This document shows, one piece after another, positions 16,267 to 26,700 of a DNA stretch of 33,376 nucleotides. The stretch is from Deltaproteobacteria bacterium (GTDB lineage Bacteria; Myxococcota_A; Polyangia; Haliangiales; JADYYK01), in contig JADYYK010000228.1 of NCBI GenBank assembly GCA_020853705.1, forward strand, positions 1 to 33,376. The letters run 5' to 3'. Below the pieces are notes generated by a model. It saw nothing but the letters and a program-made list of their open reading frames with translations, was not told the origin of the DNA and searched no databases. Position numbers and translations under genes: made by a program. Position 1 is the first letter of the stretch. The number at the start of each line of letters is the position of its first letter.

Positions 16267-19200
16267 TCACGCGCCGAGCTGGCGGCGCAGCTCCAGATAG
16301 TCGTCAGACACCGCAAAGCGCAGCAGCTCCTCGACCTCGGGCTGGCCGCGCAGGTGGCGGGTCAGGCCGCCAGGGCCGGCGGCGCGGGGGTCGAGGCCAG
16401 CCCGGCGGGACAGGATGTGGACCCCGGCGGTGACGTCGCCGGCGGCCAGCAGGCCGACCCGGTTGCCGGTGTGGGCCAGGCCGGCCGCGATCCCGGCCGG
16501 GTTCATCGCGACCTGGACGCACTCGATGGCGAACGGCGCCAGGTCGTTGCGGGTGTTCTTGGGGATCAGGCGGTTGAGGCGCTGGGCCTCGTCGGCCAGC
16601 GCCGCGGGGTCGACGCCCGCGGGCGCGAAGTCGGGCTGGAACTGGCGCACGATGGCCCCCATCAGCACCCCGAGCTCGAGGTCGGACATGCGCGCCGGCA
16701 GCGCGCAGCCGGAGCGATACAGCTTGAGCGCACGCGCCATCAGGAAGCGCAGCTCGGGCGCCTCGGCGCCCTCGAGCAGGCTCTGGCCGACCACGACCTG
16801 GGGCGGGCTGCCCGGCTCGACCGCCAGCACGGTGGGGTGCATGGCGCTGACATAGACCTCGACGTCGCCGACGCCGAGCTGGACCCCGAGCTGCCCGGCG
16901 ACCTCGCGGGCGCCGCTGCCGGTGCGCGGCAAGCGCTCGTTCTTGCCCACGCCGTAGCGGCGCAGATCCGAGCCGTAGCGCTTGTGCAGGATCGACCCCA
17001 GCAGGCTGAAGATCTGGCGGAAGCCCGACGGCAGCGAGCGATGGAACAGGGCGTCGTCGGCGGCCGCGTCGGCCAGCGGCGCGATCGACGGCGGCGAGTG
17101 CAGGCGCGCGGCCTCGGCGGCGGCCTGCTCGTCCCCGTCGGCGACGCCGATCAGGACCAGGGCCGCGGCGGCCGCGCCCGAGGCGTCGCGCGCGCCGCGC
17201 CAGCCCAGCACGCGGTGCAGCACGCGGTAGGCCTCGATGTCGAAGGCGTCGCGCAGGAGGCGGGTGCGCATGGCCCCGGCGGTGCGATCGAGGTGCACGC
17301 GCAGCGCCATGGTGTCGCGGCGGCGCTGGTAGAACTCGGTCAGCGCCAGGATGGCGACCAGATCGGTGGGGTGCTGCTCGACGGCGCGGCGGTAGGTCTC
17401 CTCGGCGTGGCGGGGATCGCCGAGGCCCTCCTCGTAGATCCGCGCCACGCGGTGGGTCAGCTCGAGGGCGCGCGCGGCGTCGGCCGGGTAGCGCAGCAGA
17501 CGATCGGTGGCGCCGAGCGCGCTCTGCCAGTCGCCCTGGCGCATGCTGAGCTGGGCCAGGCGCTCCAGCAGCGCGGCGTCGCTGGCGTCGTCGCCCGGGA
17601 TCTGCAACGCGCGCATCAGGGCCTGGCTGGCCCGTGCCGGATCGGGCAGGTGCTCGTCGTAGAGCACGCCGAGGCGCTGGAAGATGGCCTTCAGCTCCGC
17701 CGGATCGCGCTCCTGGCGGGCGCGCCGGATCAGCAGCTCGGCGGCCTCGCCCCAGCTGCCCGCGGCCCAGGCCAGCTCGGCCAGTGCGCTCAGCGCGCCG
17801 GGATCCGACGGGGTCAGGGCCAGGATGCGCCCCAGCTCGGCGCGCGCGCGGCCGGGATCGCTGAGCGGGCCCTGGTACAGCGCCGCCAGGCTCTGGTGCA
17901 GATCGAGCTGGTGCGCCGGCTCGGTCTCGCGTGCGACCCGCGCCTCCAGCAACTGGGCCAGCTCGCCCCAGCGCTCGGTGCGCGAGTAGATCCCGCGCAG
18001 GCGCACGAAGGCCTCGGTGTGGCCGGGCTCCAGCGTCAGGAGCGGCACCAGCACGCGCACCGCGGCGTCGTCGTCGCCCAGGCGATCCTCGGCGCAGGCC
18101 GCCGCGGTCAGCAGCGAGCGCACCCGCACCACGGGATCGAGCTCGAGGTGACCGAGGCGCTCGCTGGCGAAGACCACGTCCTCCCAGCGCTCGCTGGCCA
18201 GGCCGATGCGCTCGAGGGCGCGCAGCGCGGGCAGGTGATCGGTGGCGGCGGCCAGGCGCAGCCGGGCCGAGGCGGCGTCGAGGTGGCCACCGGCGCCGTC
18301 GGGGTAGCCGGCCTGCTCCGGTGAGGCGTGGCCGGGGCGCGGGGCCTGATCGGCGTGGGCCTCGCCGCCGCGGGTCAGGAACGCGGCGCGCGAGCGCGGC
18401 GCCTGCTTGTGCGCCTCGGCCAGGGCGTCGGCCAGGTTGGCCTGCGCGCCGAGGTCGCCCGAGGCGCGCGCGGCGGCGTCGAGCTGCACCAGCGCGGGCA
18501 GCGCCAGCGGGGCGCGCAGGCGCACCGCGCGATAGGCCTCCAGGGCGTCGGTCGCGGTGCCGTGCAGCTCGCGCAGGCGGGCGCGCTCCAGCGCCAGCGC
18601 CTCGGCGCCGGCGGGCGAGGTCGTCGCGGTGGCCAGCTTGTCGTAGACCACGCCGAGCTCGTTGACGCGCTCGGGATCGCCGAGGTAGCTGCGCTCCAGC
18701 GCGCGCAGCGCGGCGACGTGGGTCGGCGCCAGATCGGCGATCGACTCGTAGGCCAGCAGCGCCGACGAGGCGTCGCCGCGCAGATCGCCGTCGATGCGCG
18801 CCAGCTCGGCGTACGCCGCGACCTTGCCGGTGATGTCGCCGACGGCCTCGGCGTCCTTGAGCCGGGCCAGGGCCAGCTCGGACAGCGCCGCGGTCTCGCC
18901 GGCGCGCGCGGCGGCGCGCTCGTAGCCGCCCTGCGCCAGTGGATCACCGGGGCTGACCTCCAGAGCGGCGCGGTAGCGCTCCAGCGCCATGCCAGGATCG
19001 CTGACCTCGGCCTCCAGCACCTCGGCCAGGCGGATCAGCTTGGCGAAGCGCACCTTGCGCGAGGCGCCGGTGTCGCCGACCTGGGTCACCTCGGTGGCGG
19101 AGCCGCGCGGCTCCAGCGCACGCGCCAGCGCGGGGGCGTCGCCGGTGCGGCGGTGCAGCTCGACCAGCAGATCGTGCAGGTGCTGGAAGCCGGGCAGCTC

Positions 19201-22200
19201 GGGCGCCACGTCGGCCAGCAGCGCGGCGGCGCGGTCGGGGTCATTGAGCTCCCCGGCATACAGCTCGGCGGCGCGCAGCCGCAGCGCCCAGCGCTCGGGG
19301 CCGGGCGGCAGCTCGCCGGCGCGCTGCTCGCACAGGCGCGCCAGATCGTCGATGCGACGCCCCGCCAGCGCCAGCCGAGCGGCCAGCGCGAAGGCGCGGG
19401 GCTCGCGCGCGTCCTCGGCCAGCGCGGCCAGGGCGGCGCCCGCGGCCAGCTCGGGATCGGCGGCCTCCAGCAGCTGCGCGCGCCGCACGTGCAGCGACGC
19501 CGCGCGCGCCGGCGGAGCGCCCTCGGCGGCGGCCGACAGCCGGCTGGCCAGCTCGGCGTGGTTGCCGGCGGCGGCGGCCAGGCGCAGCGCGGCGCCCGCG
19601 GCCGAGGGGGTGTCCCCGACCTGCTCCCAGATCTGCGCGGCCAGGATGAGGGCGGCGCTGGCGGCATAGTCGGCGGTCGCGGCGCTGGCGCCACCGACGC
19701 CCCGCGCGGCCTGCTCGGCGGCCAGCGCGGCCTGCTCGCGCAGCGCGGGCACCAGGTCGGGATCGGGCTCGCGCTCGGCGGCGCGCAGCAGCGCGCGCAT
19801 GGCGCCGCCATGACGGCCCGCGGCCAGCTCGATGCGCGCCAGCTCGCGGTGCAGCAGGCGCGGCGCGCCCTCGGCCGCGGCGGCCTGATCGTAGGACTGC
19901 AGGGCCTGCTCCAGGCCGGGGCCGGGGGCGGCCGGGAAGCGCTGCTGGTTCTCGTCCCAGCCCGCGGCGGCGAGCTGCCTGCGCGCCGCGCCCAGGCGGT
20001 AGTAGGCCGCACGCGCCGGCTGCGCGGCCGCGCGCTCCAGCGCGAAGCTGGCCTCGGCGATGGGATCGCCGGACGCCGCCACCACCCGGCTCAGGCGCAG
20101 CCAGGCGCTGGCGGCCTGCTTGTCGGCGCGCACGGCGGCGCGCAGCGCGGCCTCGGCCGCGGCGCGGTCACCGGCGGCCTCGGCCAGCTCGGCGGCGCGC
20201 TCCAGCACCTGCACCGCCAGCTCGGCGTCGGGCTCGACCGCGGCCCAGCGCTGGTGATCCGCGGCGGCCTGCGCGGCCGCCTGCGCCGCCGCGGCCTGGG
20301 CCTGGGCGGCATGCGCGCTGGCCTCGGCGAACGCCGCGGTGGCGTCGGGGCCGCTGCCGGTGGCCGCCGCCGCGGTGCTCGCCGCCAGCGCGGCCAGCGT
20401 CGCCGCGCTGGAGCCGACCTGGGCCAGCGCCTCCAGCGACAGCGCGTCTCCCCCGCCCTCGCCCGCCGCCGCCTCCGCGATCTGTCGCGCCGCCTCCAGC
20501 GCGCCCGTGGCGTCGGCCGCGCGCGCCATGGCGTCACCGCTCGAGGTGCGCGTCGCCTCGGCCTCGGTGGCCCGCGCCAGCGCCAGCCGGCGCAGCGCCG
20601 GCACGCGCGCCGCGCCACCCTGCGTCGCCCATGACGTCGCCGCATCGGCCCCGCGCCCGGCGCGCTCGGCCACTCGCGCCGCGCCCACCAGGGCCGCGGT
20701 GTCGCCCGGCGCCGCGGTCAGCGCGCTGCCGAAACCGGCCTGCGCCCCGGCGTCGTCGCCCGCGCGCTCGGCCAGCCGCGCGCGCAGCACCAGCAGCGCC
20801 CCCGCCAGCGCGGGATCCTGGGTCAGGCCCGCCAGCCGCGTGGCCAGCGGACCGATCTCCTCGTCTCGACCATCGGAGTAGGCCAGCTCCAGGGCCGCCA
20901 TCAGGCCGCGGCGATGGTCCGGGCTGGCGTCGAGCAGCTCGCCTACCACCAGGCGCGCCAGATCCTGCTCGCCGCGCCCCAGCAAGAGGTCGGTGCGATA
21001 GGCGTCGAGCACCAGCCGTTCGGCCGGCGAGCCGCCCTGGCGCTCCTCCTCGAGCAGCGGCAGCGCGACGTCGAACTGCCCCGCCGCCAGCGCCAGCCGG
21101 CGCAGCCCGCGCAGCGCGGGCAGGTGGCCGGGGTGGGCGTCCAGGGCGGCCTCGTAGCCGGCGCGCGCGCGGTCGGGCTCGCCCAGCCGCTCGCCCAGCT
21201 GGCCGATGGTGGTGGCCACCGCGGCCCTCGCCGCCGCGACCTCGAGGCCACCGAGCTCCTGCGTCCACAGCTCCAGGCGCGCCGACAGCGTGGCCTGATC
21301 GGGCGGCGGCGACGCCGGCAGCTCGCTGGGCAGGCGCAACATCGACAGCTCGAGGGTCGGCGCCGTGAAGGTCGTCAGATCGGGGCCATCGGCGGCGGGC
21401 GCGCGCGGCACCGGCACCGGCGGCAGCGTGGCCGCCTCGACGCGGTACAGCGCGGTCGGCGCCTGTGAGCCCACGGCCGCCCCCGACGTCGCCTCGACAC
21501 GCCCGCGCGCCTCGGCGCGCACCCGGGCCAGCTCGTCGGCACCCATGGTCTCGCCGGCGCCAGCGCCGCCGTCGTCGTCCTCGGCGCTGATCATCACCGG
21601 CGCCATCGCGCCCGGCATCGGCAGCGTCTCGCCGCGCTGGCTCGGCCCCGGCGTGGGCGCGCGCCGGATGGCGGTCTTGTCCTGGTCGCCCGACGGCGGC
21701 ACCGGCATCGGACGCACCGCGGTGGCGTCCTGATCGCCGACCACCACCGAGGGTGGCGGCGTCGGCATGCGCCGGATCGCCGTCTTGTCCTGATCGCCGC
21801 TGCCCGGCGGCGGCGTGGGCGCGCGCCGCACCGCGGTCTTGTCCATCTCGCTGGGCGCGCGCGTCGGGGGCGGCAGCGGCACCGGGTGGATCCCGGTCTT
21901 CTGCTCGTCCATGCCCAGCTCGAGCACCTGCTCGCCCAGGCGCGGCAGCACCGAGGTGGGCGGTTCGTCGGGCAGGTCGTCCTGCACCTGGGTCGCGGGC
22001 TGAAGCCCCCTGACCTTGAGCGAGGTCACCGGCTCGCCGCCGGCCTCGGCGCTGGCGGCCAGCGCGCTCAGATCGGCGAGCGCGGTCGGCGCGTCGTGCT
22101 CGCCGATGTCACCGTGCACCTCGACCCCCGGCCGCGCCGCGACCTGCTGCTCGCCCAGCGTGCCAGCATCGACGGCGGTCAGCTCGGCGACCGCGCGCGC

Positions 22201-23700
22201 GGCGTCCTCCTCGGCGGCCAGCGCCTCCAGCGCGGCGTCGGCCTGCTCGGCGGCGCGCGACATCGGCGCCATGTCGACCGGTCGCGGACTCGAGGTCAGC
22301 ACCGCACCGCTCGGGCTGTCGACCAGCGGGGTCGCCACTCGCCCGAGCTCCTGCCCGTCGCCGCCGGCCTCCAGCGCCTCCGAGCCCAGCCGCGCCGTCG
22401 GCTCGCCGCGGTAATGGCTCGGCTCGGGCTCGTCGAGCTCGAGCTCGACCAGCACGGGCGCCCCGGTCGGCGACACGCTGTCCGCGCGCAGCACCGACGG
22501 CGACGGCGACGGCGCGTCCTCGCGCCGCGACACGTTGAGGTTGACGGCCTGCTCGGCCACGCCAATCCCGCTCGGCGTGCCCGCCGTGGCCTCCTCGCCA
22601 CCCGACGCGATCTCGATCTCGTCGTAGGCGTCGTCGTCGAGCACCACCTCGCGCGGCGCCGACTGCGGCGCCGGCAGGCGCGGCGATGACGGCGGCAAGT
22701 TGACGATGCCGCTCTGGCTGACCAGCTCGGCCATCTCGGGCCCCGCCAGGCGCGTGGTCTCGGGGCCGTGATCGTCGCCGAAATCGCTGTGCACCTGCTC
22801 CGGCGTCTGGCGCTGCACCTCGCGCTGCTGATCGACCAGCGCGGCCATCTCGGGCCCCGCCAGCCGGGTCGCCTCGGGCGCGCCGGCGCCGAACTCCAGC
22901 AGGGCGTCACCACCGCCGTCGTCGTCCGAAGGCTGGCTCGCCGCCGCCGGCGCGGGCCGCCCCGGCCCCACGACCCCGCTGCTCTGGCGCACCAGCTCGG
23001 CCATCTCGGGGCCGGCCAGCCGGGTGCTCTCGGGGGCGTCGCCCGGCTCGGCCTCCACCGTGACCTCGCCGGGGGCGGGAGCCTTGCCGGCCTCGCCAGC
23101 CTTGTCCTTGAGCGACTCGATCAGCGCCGGATCGGGCGACCGGTTGGCGGTCGACTGCCCGAGCGAGTCGCTCCACTCCTGGTCCTCGATGCCGCCGAAG
23201 ATCTCGTCATCGGTGGGCGCCGGTGGCAGCTCGCTGACCGCGGAGGTGGCGCCGGCCGCCGGGCGCGGCTCCAGCTTCTGGATGTTGCGGCGCACCGAGG
23301 GCGTGGCCACCGGGACCTCGCCGCCCGCGGCGTCGGCCTCGGCGGGCTCGGGCGGCAGCGGCGGCGGCTCGTCGCCGAGCAGCGTGCCCAGCGCCTGGCC
23401 CTCGCTGCCCAGCTCGATGTCGCCCTCGCCGAACAGCTCCATCATCGGATCCGGCGCCGCGGGCGCGGCCGGCGCGGTGGTCAGCGGCTTGAGGACCTCG
23501 GGGGCGACCTTCTGCGAGAAGCTGAGCTCCCAGGTCTCCAGCGCCTTGCCCCAGTCCTCGCCCTCGCCTTCGCTGTCCGAGGCGCCCTCTCCCGCCAGCG
23601 GACCGCGCCCAGCCGGCGGCGGCGTGCCGTCGTCGGGCACCGGCGTGCGCTCCTCACCACCCGGTCCAGTACCCGCGCCGGTGCCGCGTCGCCCGCTCAT
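16267..23700 (-). CDS. Giant TPR-repeat protein B with motif-array N-terminus and shared C-terminal domain
   Basis: 2477 aa from ATG 23700, which overlaps the stop of giant protein A (ATGA). No signal peptide or membrane helix is seen, so it is probably cytoplasmic. Residues 1-720 are low-complexity and acidic/proline-rich, with three copies of TRLAGPEM (225-321) and four of DKTA-x-R-x-x-P (620-684). Residues about 780-2230 form a long alpha-solenoid of TPR-like helical pairs (for example LARIELAAGRHGGAMRALLR), with Ala-rich coiled stretches near 1100-1300. Residues about 2231-2477 are a separate domain (VGKNERLPRTG, GVGDVEVYV, QVVVGQSLLEG, ending VSDDYLELRRQLGA) that matches the end of protein A. 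The large solenoid suggests a scaffold; myxobacterial motility and polarity complexes use such proteins, but nothing here proves that role. Confidence 0.8.
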   Translation of the reverse strand: MSGRRGTGAGTGPGGEERTPVPDDGTPPPAGRGPLAGEGASDSEGEGEDWGKALETWELSFSQKVAPEVLKPLTTAPAAPAAPDPMMELFGEGDIELGSEGQALGTLLGDEPPPLPPEPAEADAAGGEVPVATPSVRRNIQKLEPRPAAGATSAVSELPPAPTDDEIFGGIEDQEWSDSLGQSTANRSPDPALIESLKDKAGEAGKAPAPGEVTVEAEPGDAPESTRLAGPEMAELVRQSSGVVGPGRPAPAAASQPSDDDGGGDALLEFGAGAPEATRLAGPEMAALVDQQREVQRQTPEQVHSDFGDDHGPETTRLAGPEMAELVSQSGIVNLPPSSPRLPAPQSAPREVVLDDDAYDEIEIASGGEEATAGTPSGIGVAEQAVNLNVSRREDAPSPSPSVLRADSVSPTGAPVLVELELDEPEPSHYRGEPTARLGSEALEAGGDGQELGRVATPLVDSPSGAVLTSSPRPVDMAPMSRAAEQADAALEALAAEEDAARAVAELTAVDAGTLGEQQVAARPGVEVHGDIGEHDAPTALADLSALAASAEAGGEPVTSLKVRGLQPATQVQDDLPDEPPTSVLPRLGEQVLELGMDEQKTGIHPVPLPPPTRAPSEMDKTAVRRAPTPPPGSGDQDKTAIRRMPTPPPSVVVGDQDATAVRPMPVPPSGDQDKTAIRRAPTPGPSQRGETLPMPGAMAPVMISAEDDDGGAGAGETMGADELARVRAEARGRVEATSGAAVGSQAPTALYRVEAATLPPVPVPRAPAADGPDLTTFTAPTLELSMLRLPSELPASPPPDQATLSARLELWTQELGGLEVAAARAAVATTIGQLGERLGEPDRARAGYEAALDAHPGHLPALRGLRRLALAAGQFDVALPLLEEERQGGSPAERLVLDAYRTDLLLGRGEQDLARLVVGELLDASPDHRRGLMAALELAYSDGRDEEIGPLATRLAGLTQDPALAGALLVLRARLAERAGDDAGAQAGFGSALTAAPGDTAALVGAARVAERAGRGADAATSWATQGGAARVPALRRLALARATEAEATRTSSGDAMARAADATGALEAARQIAEAAAGEGGGDALSLEALAQVGSSAATLAALAASTAAAATGSGPDATAAFAEASAHAAQAQAAAAQAAAQAAADHQRWAAVEPDAELAVQVLERAAELAEAAGDRAAAEAALRAAVRADKQAASAWLRLSRVVAASGDPIAEASFALERAAAQPARAAYYRLGAARRQLAAAGWDENQQRFPAAPGPGLEQALQSYDQAAAAEGAPRLLHRELARIELAAGRHGGAMRALLRAAEREPDPDLVPALREQAALAAEQAARGVGGASAATADYAASAALILAAQIWEQVGDTPSAAGAALRLAAAAGNHAELASRLSAAAEGAPPARAASLHVRRAQLLEAADPELAAGAALAALAEDAREPRAFALAARLALAGRRIDDLARLCEQRAGELPPGPERWALRLRAAELYAGELNDPDRAAALLADVAPELPGFQHLHDLLVELHRRTGDAPALARALEPRGSATEVTQVGDTGASRKVRFAKLIRLAEVLEAEVSDPGMALERYRAALEVSPGDPLAQGGYERAAARAGETAALSELALARLKDAEAVGDITGKVAAYAELARIDGDLRGDASSALLAYESIADLAPTHVAALRALERSYLGDPERVNELGVVYDKLATATTSPAGAEALALERARLRELHGTATDALEAYRAVRLRAPLALPALVQLDAAARASGDLGAQANLADALAEAHKQAPRSRAAFLTRGGEAHADQAPRPGHASPEQAGYPDGAGGHLDAASARLRLAAATDHLPALRALERIGLASERWEDVVFASERLGHLELDPVVRVRSLLTAAACAEDRLGDDDAAVRVLVPLLTLEPGHTEAFVRLRGIYSRTERWGELAQLLEARVARETEPAHQLDLHQSLAALYQGPLSDPGRARAELGRILALTPSDPGALSALAELAWAAGSWGEAAELLIRRARQERDPAELKAIFQRLGVLYDEHLPDPARASQALMRALQIPGDDASDAALLERLAQLSMRQGDWQSALGATDRLLRYPADAARALELTHRVARIYEEGLGDPRHAEETYRRAVEQHPTDLVAILALTEFYQRRRDTMALRVHLDRTAGAMRTRLLRDAFDIEAYRVLHRVLGWRGARDASGAAAAALVLIGVADGDEQAAAEAARLHSPPSIAPLADAAADDALFHRSLPSGFRQIFSLLGSILHKRYGSDLRRYGVGKNERLPRTGSGAREVAGQLGVQLGVGDVEVYVSAMHPTVLAVEPGSPPQVVVGQSLLEGAEAPELRFLMARALKLYRSGCALPARMSDLELGVLMGAIVRQFQPDFAPAGVDPAALADEAQRLNRLIPKNTRNDLAPFAIECVQVAMNPAGIAAGLAHTGNRVGLLAAGDVTAGVHILSRRAGLDPRAAGPGGLTRHLRGQPEVEELLRFAVSDDYLELRRQLGA
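21649..21843 (-). repeat. Four-copy DKTAIRRxPTP motif array in giant protein B
   Basis: Residues 620-684 carry DKTAVRRAPTPPP, DKTAIRRMPTPPP, DATAVRPMPVPPS and DKTAIRRAPTPGP, spaced 16-20 residues. Each unit has a Thr followed by hydrophobic and Arg residues and a Pro-Thr-Pro tail. They look like short linear binding or phosphorylation motifs. Confidence 0.8.
22720..23034 (-). repeat. Three-copy TRLAGPEMAELV motif array in giant protein B
   Basis: Residues 223-237, 275-289 and 313-327 read PESTRLAGPEMAELV, PEATRLAGPEMAALV and PETTRLAGPEMAELV, separated by unrelated disordered sequence of different lengths. Conservation of 12-15 residues inside otherwise variable linkers implies selection for a binding or modification site. 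Confidence 0.85.
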
Positions 23701-26700
23701 AGCCCGATCTCCCTGCGTAGCTCGAGACACTCATCGGAGACCGACCAGGCCAGGAGCTCGCGCACCCGCGGCGCGTCCTTGCCCCCCAGCGCCTCGCACG
23801 CGGCGGCGACGTCGCCACCGACCAGCAACCCGGCGCGCTCGGCCGTGGTCAGCAGCGCGGGCGCCACCGCGGCGTCCAGCTCGCCGGTCAGCTTGCCCGC
23901 CATGGCCTGCAGCGCCTTGCGATCGCGCCGCGGCATGGCCTTGAGCAGCGCCTTCTCACGCTCCGCCACCGGCCCGGCGACCGGCGTCCTGGCCTCGTGC
24001 GCGATGCGCAGCGCCGCCCCCAGCAACACCTGCAGCTCGCCCACGGGCAGGCCGTCGAGCAGCGGCGCGCGCAGCCGCACCAGCGCCAGGGCCCGCCCGA
24101 CCTCCCAGCGCGCGCGCGTGCTGGCGCCCGCCGCCGCCGCTGCCCCCATCAGCACGGCACCGGGCGCGGGCGCCGCAAAGACCTGCACCCCGTCGCGTCG
24201 GCCCGGCTGCACGTACAGCTCGTACTCGCCCACCCCCAGCGTGGCCGCGATGGCGTCGACGGTGCCGTGCTGCGCCGCGATCTGCTTGGGCGCGACGCGC
24301 TCGTTCTTGCCCGCGCCGGCCGCGGCCGCGGTGCGCCCCAGTACCTCGGCGGCGCCCTCGCCGAGCAGCGCGATGACCTCGGCCTCGGGTCCCCGCGTGA
24401 CGGGCGGCTGGAGGCGCGCCCACGCCGACGCCGACAGCGGCGCGCTGCCGCGGGGCGGCCGGCTCAGCCGCTCGCGCATCGCGGCCTCGTGGACCTGGCG
24501 ATGCTCGGGCGACGCCGCCGCCAGCGCGACCAGCGCCGCCGCCGCGGCCTGCCGCCCGGCCTCGTCGCCGGCCAGCTTGAAGACGTGCGCCAGATCCGAG
24601 TACAGCCGGGCGTCGCCGGGGCGCTCGCCGATGGCGGCGCGCAGATCGCGCAGCGCCTTCATCAGGACGCCGCGCCGGGCCGCCTCGTCGCCGCGCTTGG
24701 CGTGCAGCGCGCACAGCGCCTCGATGGCCGGCCACGACAGCGGATCGGCCAGCAGGGCGCGCTCCAGCGCGCGCCGCGCCCCCGAGTCGTCGTGGCAGCG
24801 GTCGCGCATGATCTCGGCCGCGTGCAGCTCGTCCTGGGCGCGCGCGGTGGGATCGGTGCGCTGATCCGCCAGCGCCGCGCAGGCGTCGGCGGCGTCGGCG
24901 TACTCGCCGAGCTCGATGAGCAGCGTGACCAGCCGCTCGTGCTGCGCCACCCGCGTGGGGTCGAGCTCGAGCAGGCTGCGCAGGGCGGTGATGGCGCCAC
25001 GCTTGTCGCCCAGCGCGCTCAGGCGCAGCATGGCCAGCCGCTCCAGCGCGGGCGCGCGCCGTGCCGGGTCGGTGGTCACGTCGGTGAAGGCCTGCCACAG
25101 CTCGGCTGCCGACTCGGGGTTGCCGCTCTCGCGCAGCCGCGCCAGCCGGTACAGCGCCTCCTCGTGGCGGGCGTCGAGGCCGAGCAGCGCCTCGTAGTCC
25201 TCGGTCGCCGCGCGCAGGTCGGAGCGCGCCTCGCTGAGCTGCGCCCGCTCCAGCAGCCAGCGCACCCGATCCGCCTCGTCACCATGAGTGATGAGGTGGG
25301 TATAGAGCTCGAGCAGCGAGCCGCGCGCGCTGGCCGCGACGCAGATCTCGACCAGCCGCGCCGCCAGCTCGCGGTCGCGCGGCAGCGCGTTCAGCGCCAG
25401 CCGGTACAGCGGCGCCGCCTCGTCGGGGCGCCCGAGCTCGCGATCACAGATGCGCGCCGCGCTGGCCAGCAGCGCGCCGGCGCGCTCCGGCGCCGTGGTC
25501 ACGCGCCCGAGGTGCGCGCTGGCGCGATACACACCCTCGCGGCTGCCGGCGCGCTCGCACACGCGCAGCACCAGCTCCAGCACCACCGGATCATCGGCCC
25601 ACGCGGCGAGCAGCCCTTGCAGCTCCTCCCCCGCCGCGCGCAGCTGTCCAGCCTCCAGCAGCGCCTCGGCGTGGGCCAGCGTGATGGCACGCCGATCACC
25701 GCCGCCCGACAGCTCACGCCGGCGCGCCAGCAGCGCGGCCCGCTGCCCGGGTCCACCGCCGACGTCGGGCACCCCCGCGGGCGCACACTCGACCAGCAGC
25801 CAGGTCGCGGTATCACTGTACGGATCGCGCGCCAGCGCCTGCGCCCGCAGCGTCGCCGGATCGAGCCCGGTGCCGCCACCCTCGGCCAGCGCCGCCGCGC
25901 GCAGGGTGACCTCGGCCGCCAGCGTGGTGTCGGCCAGCGCGTCGGCCTGTCCCGACAGCGAGCGCACCAGCTCGCCGCGATCACCGCGCCGCGCCGCTGC
26001 CAGCGACCGCCCCAGCCAGGCGCCCGAGCGCCGCGGATCAAGCTCGACCGCCTCGACGAAGCGCGGCGCCGCCGCCTCCACGTCACCCAGCTCACCGGCG
26101 GTCAGCCAGCCGACCTCCTCGACCAGCCCCGCGCGCGTGGCCGGATCGGCCTCGGCCGCGGCCAGCGCGGCATAGCCCTGCGCCAGCCCCGCGGCATCGC
26201 GCCCGCGCGCCGCCAGCGCCAGCAGCGCCAGGGTGGCGTGCGCAGAGACCGCCGCGCCAGCGCCAGCGTCGGGCGCCACCGCAGCCTCGCGCGCGCGCGC
26301 CCAGGCCTCCTTGGCGGCCTCCTCGTTGCCATCGGCCAGGTAGATCTCGCCCAGGCGGTACAGCGCGGGCGCCCGCGCCGGCCCCTCGGCGCCCTGCGAC
26401 ATCGCCTCCAGGGTGTCGGCCGCGCGCAGCTTGTCGCCCGCGGCCAGGAAGGCGCGCGCCAGCGCCATGCGCACCGCGCGCCGATCCGGCTCACGATCCA
26501 GCACGTCGAGCAGCACCACCGCGGCGTCGGCCGGCCGCCCCAGATCGCGCCGGTAGACCTCGGCCAGCTCGAGCCCGACCAGCGTGGCGTGCGCGCTGCC
26601 ATCGCCGTCGACCCCGGCGCCGGCGCGCTCCAGCTCCAGCGCGGCGGCCAGCTCGCTGGGCCCGGTGCGCGCGGCCAGCTCGCCGATGGCGGCGGCCGCG

